Shown here piece after piece: positions 42,233-50,681 of a stretch of DNA of 54,895 nt. The position numbers and the translations under genes were made by a program. The stretch comes from Flavobacteriaceae bacterium (GTDB taxonomy: Bacteria; Bacteroidota; Bacteroidia; Flavobacteriales; Flavobacteriaceae): NCBI GenBank assembly GCA_947453885.1, contig CANGIF010000021.1, positions 1 through 54,895 of the forward strand. The letters are read 5' to 3'. The number at the start of each line of letters is the position of its first letter. The first letter of the stretch is position 1. A model generated the notes under the pieces. That model did no database searches and was not told the DNA's origin. It saw nothing but the letters and a program-made list of their open reading frames with translations.

Positions 42233-43111
42233 TTATTTTGATTGAACTATTTTACTGGATAGAAAAACTCCAATTAAAATAATAAAAGCACCTACAATTT
42301 GTATTGTAGTAAGCGTTTCATTGTCGAATAAACCCCAAATACACGCTACAATTGGAATCATATAGGTTACAGATGAAGCAAAGATTGGAGAAGCAATTTG
42401 AATTAACTTAAAAAAAATAATGTTTGCTATTCCAGTTCCTATAATCCCTAAAATTAATATAAAAAACAATGAATGTTTTGTAACTGGCTGTTGAATTTGG
42501 TGAATAATTGGAGTCGTAAATAAAATAATAAGTGCTGGAACTAATAAAACCGCAAAATTTCCAGTGGTAATACTTAAAGGATTTAAATTAGCTAAATGTT
42601 TTTTAATTAAATTGATGTTTATAGCGTATCCAATAGATGCCAAAACCACTAAAAAAGTAAACCAATAGTTTTCATTTGGGTGGTTAACAGCTCCGTTAAA
42701 TACCAATAACAAGCTTCCAACTAAACCTATTAGTACTCCAAAAAATTGTTTTTTTTGATACCCAATTTTAAAAATAAGTGCTCCCAAAAGCAAAGTAAAC
42801 AAAGGTGTAAGAGAATTTAAAATAGAGCAAATTGAGCTAGAAATTTGAGTTTCAGCAATAGAAAACAAATAAACGGGTGCAAAAGTTCCAAAAAAGGAGG
42901 TTATGACTATGGATTTCCATTGTTGTTTGTTGATTTGTTTTAAGCTTTTAAAACCAATCATTAATAAAAAAAAAGCTGTAAAAATAATACGAGCCGATCC
43001 AAGCTGCAAGGGATTTAAACCTACCAATCCTTTTTTTATTAGGATAAATGAACTGCCCCAAATAAAAGAAAGCAATACCAAAAAAAACCATTTCAATTGC
43101 TGAATATTCAT
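42233..43111 (-). CDS. DMT-superfamily (EamA) transporter
   Basis: 292 residues with ten hydrophobic helices arranged as two EamA repeats: the first starts WFFLVLLSFIWGSSFILIKK, the second YWFTFLVVLASIGYAININL. Typical repeat ends GVLIGLVGSLLLVFNGA and GAFIILIGVFLSSK. A drug/metabolite exporter of the inner membrane; substrate unknown. Monocistronic. Confidence 0.92.
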   Translation of the reverse strand: MNIQQLKWFFLVLLSFIWGSSFILIKKGLVGLNPLQLGSARIIFTAFFLLMIGFKSLKQINKQQWKSIVITSFFGTFAPVYLFSIAETQISSSICSILNSLTPLFTLLLGALIFKIGYQKKQFFGVLIGLVGSLLLVFNGAVNHPNENYWFTFLVVLASIGYAININLIKKHLANLNPLSITTGNFAVLLVPALIILFTTPIIHQIQQPVTKHSLFFILILGIIGTGIANIIFFKLIQIASPIFASSVTYMIPIVACIWGLFDNETLTTIQIVGAFIILIGVFLSSKIVQSK

Positions 43112-43172
43112 ACTTTATGTTTTACTTAACAAAACTCTATTTTTTTTATGACTTTTAGAGTAAAAATTTAAT

Positions 43173-43180
43173 TAATTTTG
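43173..43180 (+). promoter_or_regulatory. Promoter -7 box of the HMA lipoprotein
   Basis: TAATTTTG, leader about 40 nt, no clear -33. Confidence 0.4.
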
Positions 43181-43226
43181 TTCAATTAAATAAATCAAAA
43201 TATTTTAAAACTATAAATATTAAACC

Positions 43227-43604
43227 ATGAACTCTTTAAAGATTATTGTTTCTGTTTTCGCTATTGGATTATTGATTACAAGCTGTAAACAAACTGATAG
43301 TAATGTTTCCGAAAAGAAATCTACTTTAGAAACAAGTAGTACTTCTAAAAAACCAATATCTGCTGATGCAAAATTAGTCACTACTAGTTTTACAATTGAA
43401 GGGATGACTTGCGCTATTGGTTGTGCAAAAACAATTGAAAAAGAATTAAACGAAACAAATGGTGTAAAAAAAGCAACCGTTGATTTCGATAAAAAATTGG
43501 CAACAATTGAATACGACTCAAGCACTCAAAAACCTGAAAACTTAATTAAAATAGTAGAAAAAACAGGCGATGGCGAAACATATAAAGTTTCAAATTTGAA
43601 ATAA
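43227..43604 (+). CDS. Heavy-metal-associated (HMA) domain lipoprotein
   Basis: 125 residues. Signal MNSLKIIVSVFAIGLLITSC with Cys at 20, Ser/Thr/Lys linker, and an HMA ferredoxin-like domain from about residue 52 (TTSFTIEGMTCAIGCAKTIE). The metal site is CAIGC (CxxxC) rather than the classical CxxC, a form common in flavobacterial HMA proteins. Probably a periplasmic copper or zinc chaperone. No metal ATPase gene is adjacent. A terminator follows. Confidence 0.88.
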   Translation: MNSLKIIVSVFAIGLLITSCKQTDSNVSEKKSTLETSSTSKKPISADAKLVTTSFTIEGMTCAIGCAKTIEKELNETNGVKKATVDFDKKLATIEYDSSTQKPENLIKIVEKTGDGETYKVSNLK

Positions 43605-43620
43605 AAAAATGTTAAATAAA

Positions 43621-43657
43621 AAAGAAGGAATGTTGTACTATTAATCGTTCCTTCTTT
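43621..43657 (+). terminator. Terminator of the HMA gene
   Basis: AAAGAAGGAA (43621-43630) with TTCCTTCTTT (43648-43657) and trailing T; A-rich left side means it may also stop gldD transcripts. Confidence 0.82.
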
Positions 43658-43691
43658 TTTTGAATTAATAAGATAACTATTTAACTTATTG

Positions 43692-44261
43692 CTATTTCCA
43701 TTTTATAGTTTCCATTAAATGCTGCATGTCGTTTTTTATATAACTCGTAGCAGGCATTACAGAGTCAAAATTTGGTTTTGCATAAAAATAAACAGAACAA
43801 TCTAAAAAATGTTTGGTGCTATCTGTCACATAAAATTGAGCATTAGTAGCAGCATTTCCATTTACATGATAAAACATACCATATACTTTCTTTTTAGGAT
43901 TTAAATAAGGTTGTTCCAAAATATCGTCAGCTTTTATTACATGATTGTAGGTTAATTTCTGAGCATCTTTAAGTAATAATTTTACATTTCCAGATACTTG
44001 TTTGTAGTTCAAATACAAGGTAGCTTTCATTTTTGGATAATCAATAGTAAAACTACAACTTGATTTTTCTTTAATTATTGCAGCTTCGTTCATTTCAAAA
44101 GTAAATGGACATGAACTTTCAAAAAGTGCGTACTCTGCTTCAGGATATTCTAATCTTAAATAACTAGTTGGTTTAGGAACTGTATTTTTTTTGCAAGAAA
44201 CTAAAACAAAAGGCGCTACGAATAATAAAAAAAATTTGGCTGCCTTAAAATATTTATTCAT
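43692..44261 (-). CDS. gldD: Gliding motility lipoprotein GldD
   Basis: 189 residues; signal (AAKFFLLFVAPFVLVSC) with lipobox Cys near residue 23. PKPTSYLRLEYPEAEY follows, then IDYPKMKATLYLNYK and YHVNGNAATNAQFYVTDSTKH, as in GldD. Required for gliding and chitin use in F. johnsoniae. Overlaps the gldE stop by 8 bp; last gene of mutY-ssb-gldE-gldD. Confidence 0.94.
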   Translation of the reverse strand: MNKYFKAAKFFLLFVAPFVLVSCKKNTVPKPTSYLRLEYPEAEYALFESSCPFTFEMNEAAIIKEKSSCSFTIDYPKMKATLYLNYKQVSGNVKLLLKDAQKLTYNHVIKADDILEQPYLNPKKKVYGMFYHVNGNAATNAQFYVTDSTKHFLDCSVYFYAKPNFDSVMPATSYIKNDMQHLMETIKWK

Positions 44262-45555
44262 TTACTGTAACTTTAACTTGTTTAATTCTTTTTTTATCCA
44301 CTGTTTCAATACAAAACGTATAGTTTTGAAAAAATAATTTATGTCCTTTTTTAGGGAAGTTACCTAAAACTTCTAATATAAATCCAGCCAATGTTTCTGC
44401 TTCCCCTTTTTGACTTTCAAAAATTGATTCATCACAATCTAAAATTCTATAAAAATCTTTTAGATTTATTTTACCTTCAAAAATAAAATTTTGTGAATCA
44501 AGTTGTGAATAATTTATATCATCATCGTCAAATTCATCACTTATATCTCCAACAATTTCTTCAATTACATCTTCTAAAGAAACCAAGCCAGAAGTTCCTC
44601 CGTATTCGTCAACAACTATTGCCAAATGGCTTTTCATGGATTGAAAATCTTTTAACAGATTATCGAGTTTTTTGTTTTCAGGCACAAAAAAAGCTTCTCT
44701 AAGTAATGACTGCCATTCAAATTTAGATTTATCAATGTGCGGTAATAAATCTTTTACAAATAAAATCCCTTCTATTTGATCAATATTATCTCTGTAAACA
44801 GGTATTCTAGAATAGCCTTTTTCAATAATTTTTATACAAATTTCTTGAAATGATTCAGTAATTTCCAAACCAAATATCTCAATTCTAGGACTCATTACTT
44901 GCTTGGTATCTGTATTTCCAAAGGAAACAATACCCTCTAATATTTTTTGTTCATCATGAGACGTTTCTTCCGAAGAAGTAAGCTCTAAAGCTTGAGACAA
45001 TTGATCTACTGAAAAATTTGTTTTTTGTTTTCCTAGTTTGTTATGTAAAAAGATAGTTATACTCCTCATTGGTATGCTAATAGGAGAAAGAATTTTGTCT
45101 AGAATAGTTAACGGATAAGCTACAAAATAGGAAAATTTTAAATTGTTTCTACTAGCATAAATTTTGGGTAACACTTCTGCAAAAAGTAAAATTAAAAAAG
45201 TATCAACACCAACTTCTATCAAAAATCTTGACAATTCGAATGTTTCATGTTTACCAAAAATAGTATCCATTATATAGGAGAAAAGCATTACAACTCCTAT
45301 ATTCATAAAATTATTAGTGACTAAAATAGTTGCTAATAATTTTTTTGGTTTCTCTAATAGTTTAGAAATTAATTGCGATTTAGTTGCGTTTTCAGCAAGT
45401 GCATTATCTATATCTTTTTGAGATAAAGAGAAAAGAGCAACTTCTGAAGCAGAAACCATTGCTGAACAGAAAAGTAAACCAACAATACCAACTACACCTA
45501 ATATCAAATTAGTGTCAATGGCTTTTATAAAATCAATACTGGGTTCGGGATCCAA
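44254..45555 (-). CDS. gldE: Gliding motility-associated membrane protein GldE
   Basis: 433 residues: a DUF21/CNNM-like membrane domain (about residues 10-190, with FCSAMVSASEVALFSLSQKD), two CBS domains (MSPRIEIFGLEITESF; ILFVKDLLPHI, VVDEYGGTSGLVSLEDVIEE) and a C-terminal CorC/HlyC domain. It resembles ion-efflux hemolysin-like proteins and is needed with GldD for gliding. The start is TTG (45553-45555): an in-frame stop lies six codons upstream and the next Met is inside the first membrane helix. 23 bp after ssb. Confidence 0.94.
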   Translation of the reverse strand: MDPEPSIDFIKAIDTNLILGVVGIVGLLFCSAMVSASEVALFSLSQKDIDNALAENATKSQLISKLLEKPKKLLATILVTNNFMNIGVVMLFSYIMDTIFGKHETFELSRFLIEVGVDTFLILLFAEVLPKIYASRNNLKFSYFVAYPLTILDKILSPISIPMRSITIFLHNKLGKQKTNFSVDQLSQALELTSSEETSHDEQKILEGIVSFGNTDTKQVMSPRIEIFGLEITESFQEICIKIIEKGYSRIPVYRDNIDQIEGILFVKDLLPHIDKSKFEWQSLLREAFFVPENKKLDNLLKDFQSMKSHLAIVVDEYGGTSGLVSLEDVIEEIVGDISDEFDDDDINYSQLDSQNFIFEGKINLKDFYRILDCDESIFESQKGEAETLAGFILEVLGNFPKKGHKLFFQNYTFCIETVDKKRIKQVKVTVNE

Positions 45556-45578
45556 AGTTGTTTTTTTTAATTAGACAA

Positions 45579-45986
45579 TTAGAAAGGCAAATCATTTTCA
45601 GGCCTAATGTTACCTTTTGGTACATCGGTATCTTTTGATTCATTTTCTTTTTTTACACTTAAAAAAGTAAACTCAGTTACTTGTATTTCATTTGCATATT
45701 TCATAGTTCCATCGTCAGCTTGCCATTGTCTTGATTTTATTCTTCCTTCTACATATATTTTATCTCCTTTAGAAAGAAATCTTTCACATAATTCAGCTGC
45801 TTTGTTTTTAACAACTAAATTATGCCATTCTGTTGAATTTATTTTTTCTCCAGTTGTTTTATTGATGTAAGTTTCATTTGTAGCCAATGGAAATCTACCG
45901 ATACAATTTCCACCATCAAAATAATGCATTTTAACTTCATCCCCTAGTCGGCCGATAAGCATAACTTTATTTAATGTTCCGTCCAT
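45579..45986 (-). CDS. ssb: Single-stranded DNA-binding protein
   Basis: About 135 residues from MDGTLNKVMLIGRLGDEVKM. OB fold with IGRFPLATNET, EWHNLVVKNKAAELCERFL, KGDKIYVEGRIKSRQW, and the acidic tip NDLPF that recruits replication and repair proteins. I chose the ATG at 45984-45986; the frame is open 19 codons further up and overlaps mutY, but the family begins at this methionine. In the mutY-ssb-gldE-gldD operon. Confidence 0.93.
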   Translation of the reverse strand: MDGTLNKVMLIGRLGDEVKMHYFDGGNCIGRFPLATNETYINKTTGEKINSTEWHNLVVKNKAAELCERFLSKGDKIYVEGRIKSRQWQADDGTMKYANEIQVTEFTFLSVKKENESKDTDVPKGNIRPENDLPF

Positions 45987-46027
45987 AGTAATTTGAATTG
46001 TATTTGGAATCAAATTTAGTTTTTTTT

Positions 46028-47062
46028 TCATAATACATTCCATTCCTTTTCAATAAAATTAAAAAGCACGATTGGAAAAGGCAAAGTAACCATTTTTTTT
46101 ACTGAAATTCCATCCTGCAAAGCGCCATTTACTGTTACTCTCCAAAATTTTATATTCAAATGTTGGTGCGAAAGTTTGTGTATTATTTCATGATGTGTTA
46201 GTTCGGTTATTGAAACAATAGTGTTTTTTATATTCAAATTTACTTTTATGGCTTCGACATTTTCATTTTTCTGAGTTTCAATTAATGGAAATTCATATAA
46301 ATTATGCCAAATACCTCTTTCTGTTCTTTTTTTTACAAGTGTATTTTGTGCAGAATCACTATATATAATATAATTAAAATAACGTTTTACTATTTTAATT
46401 TTTTTTAGTTTTACAGGTAATTTTTCAATTTGCTTTTTTTGCAAAGCGAAACAACTTTGTTTAAAAATACATTCTTGACAATTTGGATTTTTAGGCACAC
46501 ATTGAAGTGCACCAAACTCCATAATTGCTTGATTAAATAAATCAGGTTGTTTGGTTGGCATGAGTTGAAATGCCAATTGAGAAAATTCATTTTTAGTTTT
46601 AGATAGTGAAATATCCGATTCTATACCAAAAACACGAGCTAATACTCTAAAAACATTTCCATCAACTACCGGAACAGGTTCTTGAAATGAAAAAGAAGCA
46701 ATAGCAGCAGCTGTATATTCCCCTATACCTTTAAGTTCTAATAAATCATTATAATTGTTTGGAAAAACACCTCCAAATTTATGGACTATAATTTGAGCTG
46801 TTAGGTGCAAATTTCGAGCTCTAGAATAATATCCAAGACCTTGCCATAATTTTAATACCTTTTCTTCGTTAGCATTTGCTAAATCAAAAACAGTTGGAAA
46901 TGCGTTGGTAAAAGCTAAATAATAAGGTAAACCCTGTGCAACTCTAGTCTGTTGTAACATGATTTCAGAGAGCCAAATCAGATAAGGATTCGTTGTGTTT
47001 CGCCAAGGCAATTCACGTTTATTTTCTAAATACCACTTTATTAATTGTTTACTGAAATTCAT
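46028..47062 (-). CDS. mutY: A/G-specific adenine glycosylase MutY
   Basis: 344 residues. Removes adenine opposite 8-oxoguanine. Helix-hairpin-helix LLELKGIGEYTAAAIASFSF with catalytic Asp in VVDGNVFRVLARVFG; the iron-sulfur cluster CVPKNPNCQECIFKQSC has the CX6CX2CX5C spacing. The C-terminal 100 residues form a NUDIX-like 8-oxoG recognition domain. First gene of the operon, with TACTTTTG (minus strand, 47080-47087) upstream. Confidence 0.96.
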   Translation of the reverse strand: MNFSKQLIKWYLENKRELPWRNTTNPYLIWLSEIMLQQTRVAQGLPYYLAFTNAFPTVFDLANANEEKVLKLWQGLGYYSRARNLHLTAQIIVHKFGGVFPNNYNDLLELKGIGEYTAAAIASFSFQEPVPVVDGNVFRVLARVFGIESDISLSKTKNEFSQLAFQLMPTKQPDLFNQAIMEFGALQCVPKNPNCQECIFKQSCFALQKKQIEKLPVKLKKIKIVKRYFNYIIYSDSAQNTLVKKRTERGIWHNLYEFPLIETQKNENVEAIKVNLNIKNTIVSITELTHHEIIHKLSHQHLNIKFWRVTVNGALQDGISVKKMVTLPFPIVLFNFIEKEWNVL

Positions 47063-47079
47063 AGTTAAAATTGTGTTAG

Positions 47080-47087
47080 CAAAAGTA
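47080..47087 (-). promoter_or_regulatory. Promoter -7 box of mutY-ssb-gldE-gldD
   Basis: Minus-strand TACTTTTG; a TTG at 47113-47115 is 25 bp away, slightly beyond the usual spacing. Confidence 0.45.
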
Positions 47088-47120
47088 AAAGTTTATGTGA
47101 TTAAATTTTAATCAATTAGC

Positions 47121-47152
47121 TTGAATATTTATTTATTTTATTACTATATTTG
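47121..47152 (+). promoter_or_regulatory. Promoter of the HU gene
   Basis: TTG (47121-47123), 21-bp spacer, TATATTTG (47145-47152). Full match; leader about 37 nt. Confidence 0.75.
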
Positions 47153-47194
47153 CAACCTCAAAAAATATTACATCATTATTAATACGAAAAGAAA

Positions 47195-47485
47195 ATGACG
47201 AAAGCAGATATCGTAGCAAAAATTTCAGAAAAATTAGGACTTGAAAAAGGAGATGTTCAAGCCACTGTTGAAACATTTATGGAAGAGGTTAAAAGCTCAT
47301 TAGAATCAGGAGAAAATGTTTATCTAAGAGGTTTTGGAAGTTTTATTATTAAAACTAGAGCTGAAAAAACAGGAAGAAACATTTCTAAAAACACAACAAT
47401 TAAAATACCAGCTCACAATATTCCAGCGTTTAAACCTGCAAAAGTTTTTGTTGAAGGTGTAAAAGCGAATAACGAAGCAAAATAA
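47195..47485 (+). CDS. HU-family DNA-binding protein
   Basis: 96 residues: MTKADIVAKISEKLGLEKGD, VYLRGFGSFIIKTRAEKTGR, and the DNA-intercalating arm NTTIKIPAHNIPAFKPAKVF. A nucleoid-bending dimer of the HU/IHF type. Strong promoter upstream; followed by the 30-residue basic protein 31 bp downstream, probably on the same mRNA. Confidence 0.96.
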   Translation: MTKADIVAKISEKLGLEKGDVQATVETFMEEVKSSLESGENVYLRGFGSFIIKTRAEKTGRNISKNTTIKIPAHNIPAFKPAKVFVEGVKANNEAK

Positions 47486-47516
47486 AAATATTTATTAATC
47501 ACAAAAACTACAAAGT

Positions 47517-47609
47517 ATGCCAAGTGGTAAAAAAAGAAAGAGACATAAGGTAGCTACTCACAAACGTAAAAAAAGAGCAAGAGCTAACCGTCACAAAAAG
47601 AAAAAGTAG
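47517..47609 (+). CDS. 30-residue very basic protein, candidate ribosomal or RNA-binding peptide
   Basis: ATG 47517 to TAG 47607-47609 encodes MPSGKKRKRHKVATHKRKKR and ten more residues, mostly Arg/Lys/His: 20 of 30 are basic. It lies between HU and rng and ends exactly in a terminator stem (47601-47626). Such short basic proteins are conserved at this place in Bacteroidota as I recall. The composition resembles small ribosomal proteins (THX or other lineage-specific ones), but I cannot assign it. Too short for normal gene finding. Confidence 0.75.
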   Translation: MPSGKKRKRHKVATHKRKKRARANRHKKKK

Positions 47610-47626
47610 TCTAAAAACTACTTTTT
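47601..47626 (+). terminator. Terminator overlapping the end of the basic-protein gene
   Basis: Stem AAAAAGTAGT (47601-47610) with ACTACTTTTT (47617-47626), loop CTAAAA, T-run. The stop codon is inside the stem. Confidence 0.9.
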
Positions 47627-47871
47627 TCTTTTTAAAGTTCATTGAAATTGAAAATTAGCATTTATTTACAAGTTTTATATTCAGTTAACTGAAAACATAA
47701 AATTGAAATTTGAAAGCTAATTTCACCGGGTAAAAAACCTGTTAAAATATTGTTTAATCCATCCTTACAATTAGCATTTAGCAATTAACTGTAAGCCATT
47801 AGCAAATTCATATTTGTTAAAAGCTAAAAGTTAAACGCGTTAGCCAAAGAGTATGGATAAAAATTTACAGA
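47627..47871 (+). other. Leader region of rng
   Basis: About 245 bp. It holds the TTAGCAA heptamer tract (47771-47805), a second set TTGTTAA, AAGCTAA, AAGTTAA at 47814-47834, and a short frame MDKNLQSE (47853-47879) whose stop overlaps the first codons of rng. RNase E/G mRNAs are self-regulated through long leaders in other bacteria; here this is only a possibility. Confidence 0.4.
47771..47805. repeat. Heptamer tract, TTAGCAA family, upstream of rng
   Basis: Five consecutive 7-bp units, ttagcat, ttagcaa, ttaactg, taagcca, ttagcaa. Confidence 0.68.
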
Positions 47872-49416
47872 GTGAATAAAGAATTAATCATCAGATCTAG
47901 TTCTGAAGCCGTAGATTTTGCCTTATTAAAAGATGGAAAACTAATTGAATTACACAAAGAACAAGAGACTAGTAATTTTCAAGTTGGAGATATATTTATA
48001 GCCAAAATTCGAAAACCTGTCGCTGGTCTAAATGCCGCTTTTGTCCATGTAGGCTTTGAAAAAGATGCCTTTTTACATTATCACGACCTTGGACCTAATC
48101 TTGCTTCTCAACTGAAATTCATAAAACTTGTAAGCGCAGGTAAATTAAAAGATTTCTCACTAAAAAACTTTCAGTTTGAAAAAGAAATAGACAAAAATGG
48201 AACAATTACAGATATAATTAATTCGAACCAGTCTATTTTAGTACAAGTTGTAAAAGAACCTATTTCAACTAAAGGTCCCAGAATTAGTTCTGAACTATCT
48301 TTGGCTGGAAGATACATTGTATTGGTTCCATTTTCCGATCGAGTTTCCATTTCTCAAAAAATTGAAGACAAAATCGAAAAAGACAGATTAAAAAAATTAG
48401 TACATCAAATCAAACCAAAAGGTTTTGGGGTTATTGTTAGAACAGTAGCCGAAGGCAAAAAAACAGCCGAATTAGAAAAAGATTTGCAGAGCCTTGTAGA
48501 CAGATGGACTGCAATGTGTAAAAAATTACCAACTGCACATCATCCTTCGAAAGTATTAGGAGAACTAAACAGAGCTTCCTCAATACTTAGAGATGTTTTT
48601 AATGATACCTTTAGCGGTATTCAAATAGATGATGAAGAGTTGTTTCAGCAAACAAAGGACTATTTACAAGAAATTGCACCTTCAAAAACTTCAATTGTGA
48701 AGTTTTACCAATCTAAAGACACACCTATTTTCGAAAAATACAATATTGAACGACAAATAAAAACGTCATTTGGAAAAACAGTATCAATGAGCAAAGGTGC
48801 TTATTTAATAATTGAGCATACAGAAGCTTTACACGTCATAGATGTAAATAGCGGAAATCGTTCAAACAAGGCTACAAATCAAGAAGATACAGCCATGGAG
48901 GTGAATATGATTGCAGCCGCAGAAATTGCTAGACAATTGCGTCTTCGCGATATGGGAGGTATAATAGTTGTTGATTTTATTGATATGGCTGATCCTGAAA
49001 ACAGAAAAGTGTTATTTGATTTCTTGAAAGAAGAAATGAGTGATGACAAAGCCAAACATAAAATATTGCCACCAAGCAAATTTGGTTTAGTTCAAATTAC
49101 ACGTCAAAGAGTAAGACCAGAAGTTAACATAAAAACCAGAGAAGAAGATCCGAATAATGAAAATGGAGAAATTGAAGCTCCAATCTTAATAATCGATAGA
49201 ATTGCTATGGATTTGGAAAGAATTCTTAAATCTAACAACACAGTTATACTTAATGTTCATCCTTTTGTTGCTGCTTATCTTAGTAAAGGTTTTCCTTCTT
49301 TGCGTTCAAAATGGTTTTTTGAACACAAGAAATGGATAAAAATTATACCACGTGACGCTTACACGTATTTAGAATATCGTTTTTTTACTAAAGCAGGAAT
49401 CGAAATTAAAGATTAA
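47872..49416 (+). CDS. rng: Ribonuclease E/G family protein
   Basis: 514 residues. S1-like RNA-binding segment near residues 38-130 (VGDIFIAKIRKPVAGLNAAF), then ARIS-like GPRISSELSLAGRYIVLVPF, RTVAEGKK, the DNase-I-like catalytic part with VIDVNSGN, AAAEIARQLRLRDMGGIIVV and DFIDM (metal-binding Asp residues), and a C-terminal RNase H-like part. Length fits RNase G rather than full RNase E. The start is GTG (47872), matching the family N-terminus NKELIIRSSSEAVDFALL; the ATG at 47853 is out of frame. mRNA decay and rRNA processing. Confidence 0.94.
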   Translation: MNKELIIRSSSEAVDFALLKDGKLIELHKEQETSNFQVGDIFIAKIRKPVAGLNAAFVHVGFEKDAFLHYHDLGPNLASQLKFIKLVSAGKLKDFSLKNFQFEKEIDKNGTITDIINSNQSILVQVVKEPISTKGPRISSELSLAGRYIVLVPFSDRVSISQKIEDKIEKDRLKKLVHQIKPKGFGVIVRTVAEGKKTAELEKDLQSLVDRWTAMCKKLPTAHHPSKVLGELNRASSILRDVFNDTFSGIQIDDEELFQQTKDYLQEIAPSKTSIVKFYQSKDTPIFEKYNIERQIKTSFGKTVSMSKGAYLIIEHTEALHVIDVNSGNRSNKATNQEDTAMEVNMIAAAEIARQLRLRDMGGIIVVDFIDMADPENRKVLFDFLKEEMSDDKAKHKILPPSKFGLVQITRQRVRPEVNIKTREEDPNNENGEIEAPILIIDRIAMDLERILKSNNTVILNVHPFVAAYLSKGFPSLRSKWFFEHKKWIKIIPRDAYTYLEYRFFTKAGIEIKD

Positions 49417-49440
49417 GCTGTTCAGCTAAATTCCAATAAA

Positions 49441-49471
49441 AAAAACCGCCATTTTAAAAGAATGGCGGTTT
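49441..49471. terminator. Bidirectional terminator after rng
   Basis: 12-bp stem AAAACCGCCATT / AATGGCGGTTTT with loop TTAAAAG, A-run before and T-run after. Serves rng and possibly the convergent membrane-protein gene. Confidence 0.93.
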
Positions 49472-49544
49472 TTTTTATTTCAAATGCAATAAGATAAAAA
49501 ATTTATTTCAAATTAAAACTTAATTAATATTGATTCAATAATAA

Positions 49545-50174
49545 TTAAGTTTTAACAAAAGAACTGTAAACAGGGTCATTTATTGATAAAAGTTTACATA
49601 TTTTACACATAATAATAAAAATACTACAATGAAATATTCCTAATAATAATATGGTAAGAGGTGGCATTCCTAAAATCTGAGGTTGCCAAGTATATCGCCA
49701 CACTCCATAATAAATAACTACTGTTTCACCTAATACAGGAAGTATTATAGCTGGAAGTATTATGCAAAAAATAAGTTTGTTACTAAATGTGGTGAAAAAA
49801 GTTAGCAATGCTTGCTCTAATTTATACAGTGCTTTATATGCCAATCCCCAGGCAAAAGGTACCCAAAAGGGTATTTCTATATTTTGAGGCAATCCTAAAT
49901 AAATCCAATAATCATTTTGAGTTCCCCAAATTTCGACTACTAAACCCAAGGATAAGGTTAAAAAAATTCCAATAAATGAAAGCCAAAAATTAGAAGAATT
50001 CTGCTTTTTAGTCTTAAAATTACGAATAAGTGAAAATGCTATTACTATAATAAGAATAATTGCCAAAAAGAAATGATATTTCTTAAAATAACTGATAATA
50101 CAAGATGCTATAACTAGTATACCAATTATTAAAAACACTGATAATAATGCGTTTTTTTTGCTTTTTATGATCAT
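49545..50174 (-). CDS. Polytopic membrane protein of unknown function
   Basis: About 209 residues from the ATG at 50172-50174; the longer frame begins with TTG 50225. Six or seven hydrophobic helices. Polar motifs between them are conserved-looking: VEIWGTQNDYWIYLGLPQN, IPFWVPFAWGLAYK and GETVVIYYGVWRYTWQPQ. The aromatic, acidic loops recall lycopene-cyclase or carotenoid-membrane proteins, but I cannot place it in a family. Divergent from the siderophore receptor. A minus-strand TATATTTG box lies at 50239-50246. Confidence 0.7.
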   Translation of the reverse strand: MIIKSKKNALLSVFLIIGILVIASCIISYFKKYHFFLAIILIIVIAFSLIRNFKTKKQNSSNFWLSFIGIFLTLSLGLVVEIWGTQNDYWIYLGLPQNIEIPFWVPFAWGLAYKALYKLEQALLTFFTTFSNKLIFCIILPAIILPVLGETVVIYYGVWRYTWQPQILGMPPLTILLLGIFHCSIFIIMCKICKLLSINDPVYSSFVKT

Positions 50175-50238
50175 TATTAATTTGAGATTTGATATTGGAA
50201 TCTTCTGTAAAATATATTTAAGCAATAATCAATTGTAG

Positions 50239-50246
50239 CAAATATA
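50239..50246 (-). promoter_or_regulatory. Promoter -7 box of the membrane-protein gene
   Basis: Minus-strand TATATTTG; the transcript would start near 50234, leaving about 60 nt before the ATG. Confidence 0.4.
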
Positions 50247-50651
50247 AAAAAAGAAGTTTGTTTTCTTATACTTCAATCACTTTTGTATTATATTTATCTA
50301 TTTTTTACTCTATTATTTTTCCAAAAATTATTGAATAATTTTCTTAATCAAACAATGAAAATTTTATTTATGTTTAGGATTCTAAACATACAAAATGATG
50401 AATTATAATTTCAACAGTCAAAATTAAATATAAAATAATTTAGTAGTAGCTGTTAAAATATTAACTTTAATGTAATTTTTGAATAGATTTAGTTCTAAAT
50501 ACTCAAAAAAATGACTTAATATTATAAATTTATTCCATTATAATTATCACTCATATAAACATGGTTAACATTTCTTTGTTAAGAAACAATAAACTATTTT
50601 TCTTTTTAATATTATACACAAAAATATTATTCATAATAATTCTAAATAATT

Positions 50652-50681
50652 TTGCTAACTTAAAAGGAGTGATTATATTTG
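50652..50681 (+). promoter_or_regulatory. Promoter of the siderophore receptor operon
   Basis: TTG (50652-50654), 19-bp spacer, TATATTTG (50674-50681); leader about 30 nt. Confidence 0.75.

Noticed and set aside
45987..46043. N-terminal extension of Ssb
   Set aside because: It overlaps mutY and adds a tail not found in the SSB fold; MDGTLNKVMLIGRLG is the usual beginning.
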